Shown here piece after piece: positions 25,656-33,919 of a stretch of DNA of 64,000 bases. The notes under the pieces are model-generated. The model saw only the letters and a list, made by a program, of their open reading frames with translations. It had not been told where the DNA came from and did no database searches. Source of the DNA: Robbsia sp. KACC 23696 (GTDB taxonomy: Bacteria; Pseudomonadota; Gammaproteobacteria; Burkholderiales; Burkholderiaceae); the NCBI RefSeq assembly GCF_039852015.1, contig NZ_CP156627.1, positions 992,001 through 1,056,000 of the forward strand. Reading direction: 5' to 3'. Positions within the stretch are counted from its first letter, which is position 1, and the number at the start of each line of letters is the position of its first letter. Position numbers and translations under genes: made by a program.

Positions 25656-26768
25656 TCAGTTCCGCGTCAGGTCGACCGTGGCCTTGGAGACCATCGTTCG
25701 GGCTTTGTTGACTTCGATCGCTGCCTGCAATTTCGTTTGCATCAGGGTCGATGCGGCGATCGATTCATGCGCATTCATCGCTTTGGTGGGCGACGGCTCT
25801 TCCGCGGCAGGTGGCTGGTGTTCGGGCGTCGGTGCCTGTGCGATGCTCTGCTTCAACGCTTGCTGCAATTGCGCTGCTTCCTCCTCGTGGCTCGACGGCG
25901 GCATGAAGGCGTCGGCACGGCTATGCGCCAGCGCTTGCTGCAACTGCGCCGCCTCCTCGTCGAGGCTGGACGGCGGCATGAAGGCGTCCGCGCGACTCAG
26001 TGCCAGGGCCTGCTGAAGCGCCGCGTCCTCCGCATCATGACCCGCGGACGGCGGCATGAATACATCCGCGCGACTGTGCGCGAGCGCTTGCTGCAATTGC
26101 GCATCCTCATCCTTGGCGCTCATCGGCGGATTAAACGCTTCCGCCCGGCTAAGCGCAAGCGCTTGCTGCAGTTGTGCCTCATGCGGATCATCGCTGCGCT
26201 GTGCCGGCATGAATGCATCGGCGCGGCTATGGAGCAGGGCCTTTCGCAGCTGTGCGTCTTCCTCGCCGTGGGTCGACGGTTCCAGGAAGCTGTCGGCTCG
26301 GCTATTGGCCAGCGCGGTTTGCAACTGCGCTGCTTCGTCCGCAGTGTCGATCGGCGGTTTGAAGTCCGCACGCGGAATTGCCGTCAGCGCTTGTTGCAAA
26401 TCGCTATTGGATTGCAGCGGCTTGCGCGGTACGTGTGGCGCCTGGGGCGATTGTTGCAACGCTGCCGTTTGCTGCGGTCCGCGCGCGCCGTGGGGCGTGG
26501 AAGCTGACGCGTCGCTGCGCATTGTCGGCATCGATTGTGTGCGGCGCAGTGCGCTGCCACCCACCTCGCGTCGCGCGGTCGGCATCGCATTCAGGGCCCG
26601 GCTCGGTCTGGCCGAGGTGCTGTTTTTCAATGCCGCCAAGGTGCCCGACACCTCTTGCGTTTTTTTTGCTGCCGGCGGCTTGGCACGCGCGGTGCGCTGC
26701 GCCGTCCCCGGGAGGGTGGTGCCGAGGATCTGAATCAGGCGCGAAGCGATTTTTAACGGTGGCGGCAT
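25656..26768 (-). CDS. candidate T3SS effector with tandem ubiquitin-interacting-motif-like repeats
   Basis: The 370-residue protein has a basic Pro/Ala/Arg-rich N-terminus (1-120) without a signal peptide. Seven tandem repeats with a 25-26-residue period follow (cores at 149-159, 174-184, 200-210, 225-235, 251-261, 276-286, 301-311), plus one degenerate copy near 124-135. Each reads acidic cluster, then L-x-x-A-L-x-x-S-R-A-D/E, as in EEAAQLQQALAHSRADAF. This matches the eukaryotic ubiquitin-interacting motif: acidic residues, hydrophobic-x-x-Ala, then Ser and an acidic residue at fixed spacing. Linkers are xFMPPSS-like. A 60-residue helical C-terminus ends the protein. It lies 75 bp downstream of the HpaH-like gene on the same strand, inside the T3SS region. 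I do not recognise a named effector. Delivery into host cells and ubiquitin binding are inferred. Confidence 0.78.
   Translation of the reverse strand: MPPPLKIASRLIQILGTTLPGTAQRTARAKPPAAKKTQEVSGTLAALKNSTSARPSRALNAMPTARREVGGSALRRTQSMPTMRSDASASTPHGARGPQQTAALQQSPQAPHVPRKPLQSNSDLQQALTAIPRADFKPPIDTADEAAQLQTALANSRADSFLEPSTHGEEDAQLRKALLHSRADAFMPAQRSDDPHEAQLQQALALSRAEAFNPPMSAKDEDAQLQQALAHSRADVFMPPSAGHDAEDAALQQALALSRADAFMPPSSLDEEAAQLQQALAHSRADAFMPPSSHEEEAAQLQQALKQSIAQAPTPEHQPPAAEEPSPTKAMNAHESIAASTLMQTKLQAAIEVNKARTMVSKATVDLTRN
25826..26408 (-). repeat. 75-78-bp in-frame tandem repeats
   Basis: These are the DNA repeats encoding the UIM-like units: seven good copies and one degenerate copy, each 25-26 codons. 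The nearest neighbours (for example residues 225-261 and 276-301) are almost identical in protein, which suggests recent expansion and possible copy-number variation between strains. Confidence 0.85.
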
Positions 26769-26843
26769 GAGCTATGTCCCAAAATAAGCCGGTGGCGAGG
26801 GCGCATCGCTGAACCTGCGATGCGCTCGTTCGGCGTTGGACGC

Positions 26844-27455
26844 TTATTGCAGGGTAGGCGCGCCCTGGCTGGCGTTCAAGTCCTGGTTGGCCGCGCGTGC
26901 GGAAACATTTCGGAAGCGTGTCAGGGCGTTCGTTCTCGGCCCGTTCTGCGCCCCGACCGTGATCGCATCGTCCTTGCGCCGCGCGGTGCTCCCGTCGATA
27001 TCGGCATCGGCCAACGCGGTATCGGTGCCGTAGGGCAGGCGATGCCATCCGCGCAGAATGCGCTTGATCTGCGCGACGTACTGATCGCGATACACCGGCG
27101 TGGCGGAGTGGTAACTGCCGATGGCGGCCCAGGTATTGCCGTAGCGATCCATCATATGACGCAAATGCCAGGCCGCGACATAGACGTTCTTGCAAGGCTG
27201 CATCAAGGCGGCGCGATCGACCCCGTACCGCGACCACTGCGACAGATGGATCGAATTGATCTGCATCACGCCGTAGTCGACCGAGCCGTTTTCGTTCTTG
27301 TGCTCGGCCGTCGGCTGATTATGCGATTCCAGCCAGGCGATGGCGCGCAGCACATCGCCATTGACGTGATGGTAGGCGGCTGCCGCATCGAAGCAGTTGG
27401 CGTAGGCGCCGGGACTGGCGAGCAGCAGAAGGTAGAAGGTGAGCCGGAGCTTCAT
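26844..27455 (-). CDS. hpaH: T3SS-associated lytic transglycosylase (HpaH/Hpa2/IpgF type)
   Basis: The 203-residue protein has a signal peptide (MKLRLTFYLLLLASPGAYA, then NCF) and an SLT domain with catalytic Glu in AIAWLESHNQP, SVDYGVMQINSIHL and a conserved WAAIGSYHSATP. Such enzymes cut peptidoglycan locally so that the injectisome can cross the wall and are regularly encoded at T3SS edges. A GAGGAT ribosome site precedes the ATG. A C-terminal extension of about 50 residues follows the domain. It is 68 bp downstream of a LysR gene on the same strand and upstream of the UIM-repeat gene. No hrpII box is visible between them. Confidence 0.88.
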   Translation of the reverse strand: MKLRLTFYLLLLASPGAYANCFDAAAAYHHVNGDVLRAIAWLESHNQPTAEHKNENGSVDYGVMQINSIHLSQWSRYGVDRAALMQPCKNVYVAAWHLRHMMDRYGNTWAAIGSYHSATPVYRDQYVAQIKRILRGWHRLPYGTDTALADADIDGSTARRKDDAITVGAQNGPRTNALTRFRNVSARAANQDLNASQGAPTLQ

Positions 27456-27523
27456 CGCTATCCTCGAATAGGGGCTGCTTGAGGATAGGCCGAACGATGT
27501 CGCTTGCGTGGATCGTATTTCGG

Positions 27524-28429
27524 TCAGGCGGCAACCGCTTCGCCGACGAGCCTTCTTGCGATGGCTTGTGGCCGCATTGCGCCCAGTAACTGCGTTTTGA
27601 CCATCTCGATCAGGTCTTCGTTGATTTTCTTGAAATCCGGATTGCTGCTATAGCTGCAGTACCAGGCGAGTGGCAGTTGCGGCAATCCGAGGCGCTCGCC
27701 GACATCGGTCAAGCCCGTATGGTGCAAGGCGAGACTGGTACGAACCGTCACCGCTTCGCCCCATTTGCAATAGCCGAAGATGCCTTGCAGGCTGGGGCTG
27801 CTGTACAAGACATCGCCGAACCAGGATGAGGAAGACAGCGCCGCCAATGCGGTCGAGCGGAAGGGGCAGGGTTCCTCGAGCATCGCCACCGGGATCCGGT
27901 CGGACTCGGGCAGCGTGAAATTCGGCGCGCCCAACCACACCATCGGCAAGGAGAAGACTTCGCCTTGATTGCTCGCGTCGTCGCGGCGCTCGGCGATGAC
28001 CAGATCCAGTTGCTGACGCCGGCCCATCACGATGAGGTTGTCGGTGCGATCGACGCGGAATTCGAGCGACACGTCGCGGTAACGTTGATTGAATGCGGCC
28101 AGCAAGGACGGCATGAACCAGTCGGCGAGGTCCTGCGTCAGGCCGAGGCGAAAGCGTCGACCGGGTGCATCGACAAAGGCCATCAAGGCCTCGTCGTGCA
28201 AACGCAGCAATCGTTGCGCATGGTGGATCAGGCGCTCGCCGTCGGGCGTCAGTACGACGTGGTGCGACGTGCGCCGGAATACCTTGGCGCCGAGATCGTC
28301 TTCGAGCCGTTTGATTTGCTGGGTGATTGCCGAGGGCGAGCGGCCCATCAGGGAGGCTGCCTCGATAAAATTCTTGCCGCTGGCGATCAACAGGAAGCTG
28401 CGCAGCACAGGAATATCGAAATCTCGCAT
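27524..28429 (-). CDS. LysR-family transcriptional regulator
   Basis: From the ATG at 28427-28429 the product is 301 residues. It has an N-terminal winged HTH (MRDFDIPVLRSFLLIASGKN, SPSAITQQIKRLEDDLGAKV) and an effector-binding domain from about residue 90. The open frame extends further upstream but lacks family sequence there. It lies 100 bp downstream of the asparaginase gene, on the same strand. The target is unknown; asparaginase or amino-acid uptake genes are candidates by proximity. It may also read through into hpaH. Confidence 0.9.
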   Translation of the reverse strand: MRDFDIPVLRSFLLIASGKNFIEAASLMGRSPSAITQQIKRLEDDLGAKVFRRTSHHVVLTPDGERLIHHAQRLLRLHDEALMAFVDAPGRRFRLGLTQDLADWFMPSLLAAFNQRYRDVSLEFRVDRTDNLIVMGRRQQLDLVIAERRDDASNQGEVFSLPMVWLGAPNFTLPESDRIPVAMLEEPCPFRSTALAALSSSSWFGDVLYSSPSLQGIFGYCKWGEAVTVRTSLALHHTGLTDVGERLGLPQLPLAWYCSYSSNPDFKKINEDLIEMVKTQLLGAMRPQAIARRLVGEAVAA

Positions 28430-28529
28430 GAATCCACTCCATTCGCGGCGAAGCCGACGCCGACGCGAGCGCTGCAAGCACACCGAGGAGTGCTTGCAGT
28501 GCCAGCATCGAGACGATTCCGAACGCGCG

Positions 28530-29708
28530 TTAGTAGTCGAAGAAGGCTTGCTGTAGCGACGCATCGCCTGCATGGCCTTCGGAAGAGGCGTGGCCTGCCA
28601 CGCTGTGATCTCGTGCCGTCGCGCCCGCGACGTTTTGCTCGCCGCTTAAAGCCAGCATCATCAAGATGCGCGCCTTTTGGGGCGCGTGATCGTCGGCCAC
28701 GAGCCAGCCGAAACGATAGTCCGGCTGCGCGGCGTTGCGCACGACCACGCCGCTGCCGGTGCGGGAAGCCCGCACGACATGAATGCCCCGTTGCCGCGCT
28801 TCGATCAGCAGCGGAATCAAATCGGCGGCGATATTGCCGTTGCCGGTTGCCGCGTAGATCACTGCTTTGACGTCGCTTTTCAAGACGGCTTCGAGCATGA
28901 TCGCGTCGATGCCGCCATGCGCGTAGACGATGCCGACCGACGGCAGCGTGTCGATATCGTCGACGGACCATTCGCTGATGATCGTATGACGTCGCGCCAC
29001 GCTGCGGTAAAACAATACCTCGCCTTCGACCACATAGCCCAGCGGCCCGAATGGCGATTTGAATGCTTCGAGCTTGAAAGTATTGACCTTCGCCACGTCG
29101 CGCGCCGTATGAATCTCGTCGTTGACGACGACCAGCGTCCCCTGCCGGCGCGACAGGGGCGATCCCGCCACCAGAATCGCATTGAACAGGTTGAGCGGTC
29201 CGTCGGCGCTCAACGACGAGGGCGGACGCATGGCCCCGACGAGAACGACCGGCTTGTCGCTCGGCAGCGTCAAATGCAGAAAGTAGGCGGTTTCTTCCAG
29301 CGTGTCCGTGCCATGGGTCACGACGACGCCATCGACGTCATCGCGTTTCAGCAGTGATGAGATGCGCTTGCCGAGCTGCAGCAGTTCGGCGCTGCCGAAA
29401 TTTTCCGAACCCAGTTGGAACAGCTGTTCCGCGGTGATGTCGGCAACGTCCGCGGCAGCCGGCACGGCCGCCAGGATGTCGGTGATCGAGACCACCGAGC
29501 AGTCGTAGGCCGACGTATTCGTGGTCGATTCGCCTCGACCGGCGATCGTCCCTCCGGTGCCGATTAAAACGATGCGCGGCTTACGCGGCAGCCGGGGACT
29601 ATGCCGATTGCGCGATGTCGCCGGGGGCGCTGCTTGGGTGTCGATGCCCGTCATGAGGTTTTCACGCGCGGGCCCGGGCGCAGGATGCATCATCCGCCCG
29701 GGCCGCAT
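28530..29708 (-). CDS. ansB: type II-like asparaginase/glutaminase
   Basis: The enzyme hydrolyses L-asparagine (and often glutamine) to aspartate and ammonia. The 392-residue protein has both catalytic motifs: IVLIGTGGTIAGRGES (first Thr) and VVVTHGTDTLEETAYFLHLT (second Thr with Asp and downstream Lys). The ATG at 29708 has a GGGAG ribosome site; the internal ATG at 29654 lacks one. The N-terminal 45 residues are not a clear signal peptide, so the enzyme may be cytoplasmic despite type II motifs. It begins 48 bp after an amino-acid binding protein gene, suggesting joint use of imported amino acids. Confidence 0.92.
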   Translation of the reverse strand: MRPGRMMHPAPGPARENLMTGIDTQAAPPATSRNRHSPRLPRKPRIVLIGTGGTIAGRGESTTNTSAYDCSVVSITDILAAVPAAADVADITAEQLFQLGSENFGSAELLQLGKRISSLLKRDDVDGVVVTHGTDTLEETAYFLHLTLPSDKPVVLVGAMRPPSSLSADGPLNLFNAILVAGSPLSRRQGTLVVVNDEIHTARDVAKVNTFKLEAFKSPFGPLGYVVEGEVLFYRSVARRHTIISEWSVDDIDTLPSVGIVYAHGGIDAIMLEAVLKSDVKAVIYAATGNGNIAADLIPLLIEARQRGIHVVRASRTGSGVVVRNAAQPDYRFGWLVADDHAPQKARILMMLALSGEQNVAGATARDHSVAGHASSEGHAGDASLQQAFFDY

Positions 29709-29756
29709 CGTATCTCCCTTTTTTGTGTCTGTTGATTTGATGCCTGGTACGGCGGC

Positions 29757-30941
29757 TTACATCTTCAGTGCGTCCAGCAGCGTTTGCTTGCCCGACTTGA
29801 AGGTGTAGACCGAGATGACGCCTTGCTTCAGGTCGCCCGTCGAGGTGAATTGCTCGCTGCCCAGCACGCCTTGGTGATTCGTTGCCGGCATGGCGGCCAG
29901 GATCTTCGCCGGGTCGACCGAGTTGGCGGCCTTCATCGCATCGACGATCACATTGACCGCGTCATAGGCGAAGGGCGCGTTGACTTGCGGCGGTTGGCCG
30001 AAGCGGGCCGTGAAGCGCTTGGCGAAGGCCGGACCGTCGGGCATCTTCTCCAGCGGGGCACCAGCGATCGAACAGATGACGTTGTCGGCGGCTTCGCCGG
30101 CGAGCGACGGCAGCGTCGGGGTGCACAGGCCGTCGCCTGCCAGCACGTGGGCGCGGATGGCCAGTTGTCGTGCCTGCTTGGCGAACGGGCCGCCGGTGGC
30201 GTCCATGCCCCCGTACATGATCACGTCGGGGCGCTCGCCCTTGACTTTGGTCAGGATGGCGCGGAAGTCCACCGCATGGTCGTTGGTTGCGTCATGCGAC
30301 AGCACGGTGAGGCCATTGGCCTTCGCCTGCTTCTCGAATTGGTCGGCGAGCCCCTGGCCGTAGGCGGTGGCGTCGTCGACGATCGCCACGGTCTTGGCTT
30401 TCAGGTTCTTGCTGGCGTAGTTGGCCAGTGCCGGGCCTTGCTGCGCATCGGTGGCGACCACGCGGTAGGCGGTTTTGAAACCTTGCTCGGTATAGGCCGG
30501 GTTCGTGGCCGACGGCGACACCTGGACGATGCCCGCGTCGCTATAGATCTTCGAGGCGGGGATCGTCGTCCCGGAATTCATATGGCCGACGACGGCAGCC
30601 ACTTTATCGTCGACGAGACGCTGTGCGACCTGCGTTGCCTGACGCGGATCCGATGCATCGTCCTGTCCGTCCAATTGCAGCGTGACCTTCTGGCCGCCGA
30701 TGGTCAGGCCCTTTTTGTTGATTTCCTCGACGGCAAGGCGCGCGCCGTTCTCTGTGTCCTTGCCGTAGTTCGCGTTCGGGCCGGTCAGCGGCGCGGCGCT
30801 GCCGATTTTGACAATTTCGTCGGCGTGGGCGTGCGCGCTGAGGGACAGCAGCAGTCCGACACCCAGGGCGGTACCGATGGACGGAAGCGCCGCTTTATTC
30901 GACGGCAGGGCGAAGATCGACGACAGAGGCTTGATTAACAT
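29757..30941 (-). CDS. periplasmic branched-chain amino-acid-type binding protein
   Basis: The 394-residue protein has a signal peptide (hydrophobic part GTALGVGLLLSLSAHAHA) and the Peripla_BP_6/LivK fold. The mature start is DEIVKIGSAAPLTGPNANYG, with GDGLCTPTLPSLAGEAADNV later on. It would deliver a branched-chain or related amino acid to an ABC importer. No permease or ATPase gene is adjacent, so the partner must be elsewhere. The start at 30941 is set by the signal peptide; the frame continues upstream. The gene precedes asparaginase on the same strand. Confidence 0.92.
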   Translation of the reverse strand: MLIKPLSSIFALPSNKAALPSIGTALGVGLLLSLSAHAHADEIVKIGSAAPLTGPNANYGKDTENGARLAVEEINKKGLTIGGQKVTLQLDGQDDASDPRQATQVAQRLVDDKVAAVVGHMNSGTTIPASKIYSDAGIVQVSPSATNPAYTEQGFKTAYRVVATDAQQGPALANYASKNLKAKTVAIVDDATAYGQGLADQFEKQAKANGLTVLSHDATNDHAVDFRAILTKVKGERPDVIMYGGMDATGGPFAKQARQLAIRAHVLAGDGLCTPTLPSLAGEAADNVICSIAGAPLEKMPDGPAFAKRFTARFGQPPQVNAPFAYDAVNVIVDAMKAANSVDPAKILAAMPATNHQGVLGSEQFTSTGDLKQGVISVYTFKSGKQTLLDALKM

Positions 30942-31398
30942 AGGAATAGGCTCGTTGTTCGTGAACGTGGTGGCGAGAGCGGCAGCGTTTTTGGGATGGC
31001 CCGCACCCTGTTTTTTTGCAAGTACCGCGAGACGACAGGGCCCAATGTAGAGGCACCAAATTGATTCGAATTGAACGTACGGGCAGAAAAATAGAACAAA
31101 CGCGACATCGATCGAATTACTATTACGCGACGCCTGATTACGGCATTGTCCGCTGCGGCGACGATTCGGCGCGGAGGGGGCAAAATGACCGTCGTGGGCT
31201 GTTCGTCTCTGCGGACTGCTACGCGCCCGGCGCGACATAAGGATGCTGCGCAATCCGATGGCGGGCGATATCGATACGACGCGCGATCCAGACCGGTTCG
31301 TGCTGTTGCACGGAATCGATACAGCGCTGAGGTCCCGCCCGATGCCCGTTATCATGTCACGATGGCGGCACATAACGGATCTCTAGGGGACAGTGCAG
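30942..31398. other. divergent intergenic region
   Basis: This 457-bp region separates the binding-protein gene (leftward) from the GST gene (rightward) and must hold both promoters. It includes an A+T-richer stretch around 31060-31140. The small frames in it have no homology that I recognise. AGGGGA at 31385-31390 is the ribosome site of the GST gene. No hrpII box and no terminator was seen. Confidence 0.5.
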
Positions 31399-32025
31399 AT
31401 GTCTATCAAATTATTTGCGTGGGACACGCCGAACGGCCGGAAAATTAGCGTGGCGCTCGAGGAAATGGGGCTGCCGTATACGGTGCATCCGATCGACATT
31501 CGCAGCGGCGCGCAACATGGCGAAGCCTTCCTGAAGCTAAGCCCGAATGCCAAAATTCCGGCGATCGTCGATGACGAGGGCCCGGATGGTCAGCCAGTCA
31601 GCCTCTTTGAGTCAGGCGCGATTTTGTTATACCTCGGCGAAAAGACGAACCAATTTCTGCCGAAGCCCTTGCAGGCGCGGATTCCGGTACTGGAGTGGCT
31701 GATGTGGCAAATGGCGGGTTTTGGCCCGATGCCTGGACAGGTACATCACTTTCTGTCTGTCGAATCGGAGACTGACCGCGAGTATGGTTTAAAGCGCTAT
31801 AGCGCCGAGACGCGCCGCTTGTACGGCGTGCTCGACAAGCAGCTGGGGGAACACGAATTCGTGGCAGGCGATTTGTCGATTGCGGACTTCGCCATTTTGC
31901 CATGGGCATGGCGGCATCCACGTCATAAGGTCGCGCTGGAAGATTTCCCGAATGTGCGCCGGTGGTACGAGACGTTGATGCGTCGGCCCGCCGTGCAGCG
32001 CGGTTTTGCCGTGAAACTGGATTGA
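31399..32025 (+). CDS. glutathione S-transferase family protein (YfcG/GstB-like)
   Basis: The 208-residue protein has an N-terminal thioredoxin-like GSH domain (LFAWDTPNGRKISVALEEMG, NAKIPAIVDDEGPDG, LFESGAILLYLGEK) and a helical C-terminal domain. The opening WDTPNGRKISVALEE resembles the YfcG/Ure2-like group, which acts as a glutathione-dependent disulfide reductase. The ATG at 31399 has AGGGGA about 8 nt upstream; the in-frame GTG at 31393 is too close. It is monocistronic and convergent with the chemoreceptor gene. Confidence 0.92.
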   Translation: MSIKLFAWDTPNGRKISVALEEMGLPYTVHPIDIRSGAQHGEAFLKLSPNAKIPAIVDDEGPDGQPVSLFESGAILLYLGEKTNQFLPKPLQARIPVLEWLMWQMAGFGPMPGQVHHFLSVESETDREYGLKRYSAETRRLYGVLDKQLGEHEFVAGDLSIADFAILPWAWRHPRHKVALEDFPNVRRWYETLMRRPAVQRGFAVKLD

Positions 32026-32087
32026 CGCGCGCGGAATGCATAGCCGCCCGGCACTCAGCGAGCGCCTGTATCCCAGGCGCTCCCGGT

Positions 32088-33623
32088 TCAAGCAGCCATC
32101 TTGAAAACAGACACCAGATCGCGCAACTGCGCTGCTTGAGATTCAAGCGAGCCGGCAGCCGCGGCGGCTTCTTCCACCAGCGCGGCGTTTTGTTGCGTGA
32201 CTTCGTCCATCTGCGAAACGGCTTGATTAACCTGCTCGATGCCGCGGCTTTGCTCGTCGGACGCCGCAGCGATCTCGCCCATGATATCGGTCACGCGTTG
32301 GATGGCGCCGCCGATGCGCTCCATCGACTCCCCGGCGCGACCCACCAGATCCGTACCGATTTGTACGCGTTGTCCCGATGTCTCGATCAGATCCTTGATC
32401 TCCTTGGCCGCCGCCGATGAGCGCTGCGCCAGCGAGCGTACTTCGCCTGCCACCACCGCAAACCCGCGCCCTTGTTCCCCGGCACGTGCCGCTTCGACGG
32501 CTGCGTTCAGGGCCAGAATATTGGTCTGGAACGAAATGCCTTCGATCATGCCGATGATCTCGGCGATCTTGCCCGAGCTTTCGTTGATTCCCGCCATCGT
32601 TTGCACGACCTGCGCGACGATCTCGCTGCCTTCGACGACTGCTTCGCGCGCCGTCGACGACAGGCCATTGGCCTGTCGCGCGTTTTCGGTGTTGTGGCGT
32701 ACCGTTGCCGTCAGTTGCTCCATGCTCGCAGCCGTTTCCTGCAGCGATGCGGCCTGTTGCTCGGTCCGCGAGGACAGATCGTTGTTACCGGCCGCGATCT
32801 GTTGGCTGGCGGTGGCAATCGCTTCGCTGCCGGTGCGCACCGACGACACGGTCTGAACCAGGCTGGCCTGCATTTTCGAGAGGCCACCCATCAATTGGCC
32901 CATTTCATCGTTGCTCGACGCCGCGATGCGTGCGCGCAGATCGCCGGCGGAAATCGCATCGAAATGGCTGAGCGCGGAACGGAGCGGCAAGCCGATCGCG
33001 CGACCCAGCGACCACCAGGACCAGAGCGCCAGCAACACGCCGGCGATCAATGCGGCGATCGTGAAGTCCATGACCAGATGCATCGTTGCCGTCGCGTCGT
33101 CGTAGCCATTGCTTGCCTTCGTCGATAGAAAGGTGTTCAGACCTTCGCGGGACTTCAGCAACGCGGAATAGGCTGTGCCGACTTGGAGCATCTGATCCAT
33201 CGCCTTGCTGCCGTCGTTGCTGCGCGCTGCCGCGTAGACGCTATCCAGTGCCTGTTGCATGGCGAGCCGCTTTTCCTGCATGCCGGCAGCCAGTGCCAGC
33301 GATTCCTTCGACTTCTTGATGGCCATGAACGTCTGCCATGCCTTATCGGAATCGGCGCGCAACGCCATGCCTTGGTTGATCGCGGTTTCCAACGCCGGGC
33401 TACCAATGCCCTCGATGGCTTGCCGTGCGGCGGTGCGTTCCTGCGTGGCGCCCAGCACCGAGTCGCCGACATAGCGAACGGCCGGCATCTGATTCTGGAA
33501 GGTGTTTTGCAGCGCGGCATTGGAACGGCTCAGGCCATAGATGCCCAAACTACCGATCGCCACAAGCATGACGGCCAGGAGGCCCGATGTCAGGCCAACA
33601 CGGGCCTTGATGGTAAGACTCAT
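32088..33623 (-). CDS. methyl-accepting chemotaxis protein
   Basis: The 511-residue transmembrane receptor signals to CheA/CheW. It has a first membrane helix (residues 8-30), a four-helix-bundle periplasmic domain (about 35-185), a second helix (about 188-210) and a HAMP domain. The highly conserved signalling hairpin follows (FQTNILALNAAVEAARAGEQ, GRGFAVVAGEVRSLAQRSSA). It ends in VFKMAA without the CheR-binding pentapeptide. The start at 33623 gives the normal N-terminus MSLTIKARVGL. The ligand is unknown. Confidence 0.95.
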   Translation of the reverse strand: MSLTIKARVGLTSGLLAVMLVAIGSLGIYGLSRSNAALQNTFQNQMPAVRYVGDSVLGATQERTAARQAIEGIGSPALETAINQGMALRADSDKAWQTFMAIKKSKESLALAAGMQEKRLAMQQALDSVYAAARSNDGSKAMDQMLQVGTAYSALLKSREGLNTFLSTKASNGYDDATATMHLVMDFTIAALIAGVLLALWSWWSLGRAIGLPLRSALSHFDAISAGDLRARIAASSNDEMGQLMGGLSKMQASLVQTVSSVRTGSEAIATASQQIAAGNNDLSSRTEQQAASLQETAASMEQLTATVRHNTENARQANGLSSTAREAVVEGSEIVAQVVQTMAGINESSGKIAEIIGMIEGISFQTNILALNAAVEAARAGEQGRGFAVVAGEVRSLAQRSSAAAKEIKDLIETSGQRVQIGTDLVGRAGESMERIGGAIQRVTDIMGEIAAASDEQSRGIEQVNQAVSQMDEVTQQNAALVEEAAAAAGSLESQAAQLRDLVSVFKMAA

Positions 33624-33919
33624 TGCATTCTCGGTTAAGGCGTGAAACGCCGCGATACGCTTTACAGAAGTCGCGCAGACGGATTCGATAACGGCGGGAA
33701 GAGGGCAGAATGAAGCGGCGGATTGTCGCACCGGGGGTGTGCGCGGATTGTCAAAAGTTCTTTTTTGCATGCGCCGATTCTGGGCGATAGGGGTCGACCC
33801 TCGATCTGGGAAGGGCGCGCAATCGCACGCCAGGCACGGCTGTCGGCCATAACTGCGGAGGCGAGGAACGGGGTTTGCGACAGGGTAGGTACGTTCACCA
33901 ACGCTTTTGGAGGCTAACG

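Noticed and set aside
25656-26768. TAL-effector or pentapeptide-repeat identity for the repeat protein
   Set aside because: Repeat length is 25-26 rather than 33-35 residues, and the L-x-x-A-L-x-x-S-x-x-D pattern fits UIM, not TALE, pentapeptide or SKWP repeats.
27456-27523. hrpII box before the hpaH-like gene
   Set aside because: Two CGAA elements exist (27465 and 27492) but they are separated by 23 nt rather than 16.
29784-30938. 384-codon open frame on the plus strand
   Set aside because: Antisense to the amino-acid binding-protein gene; no recognisable domain.
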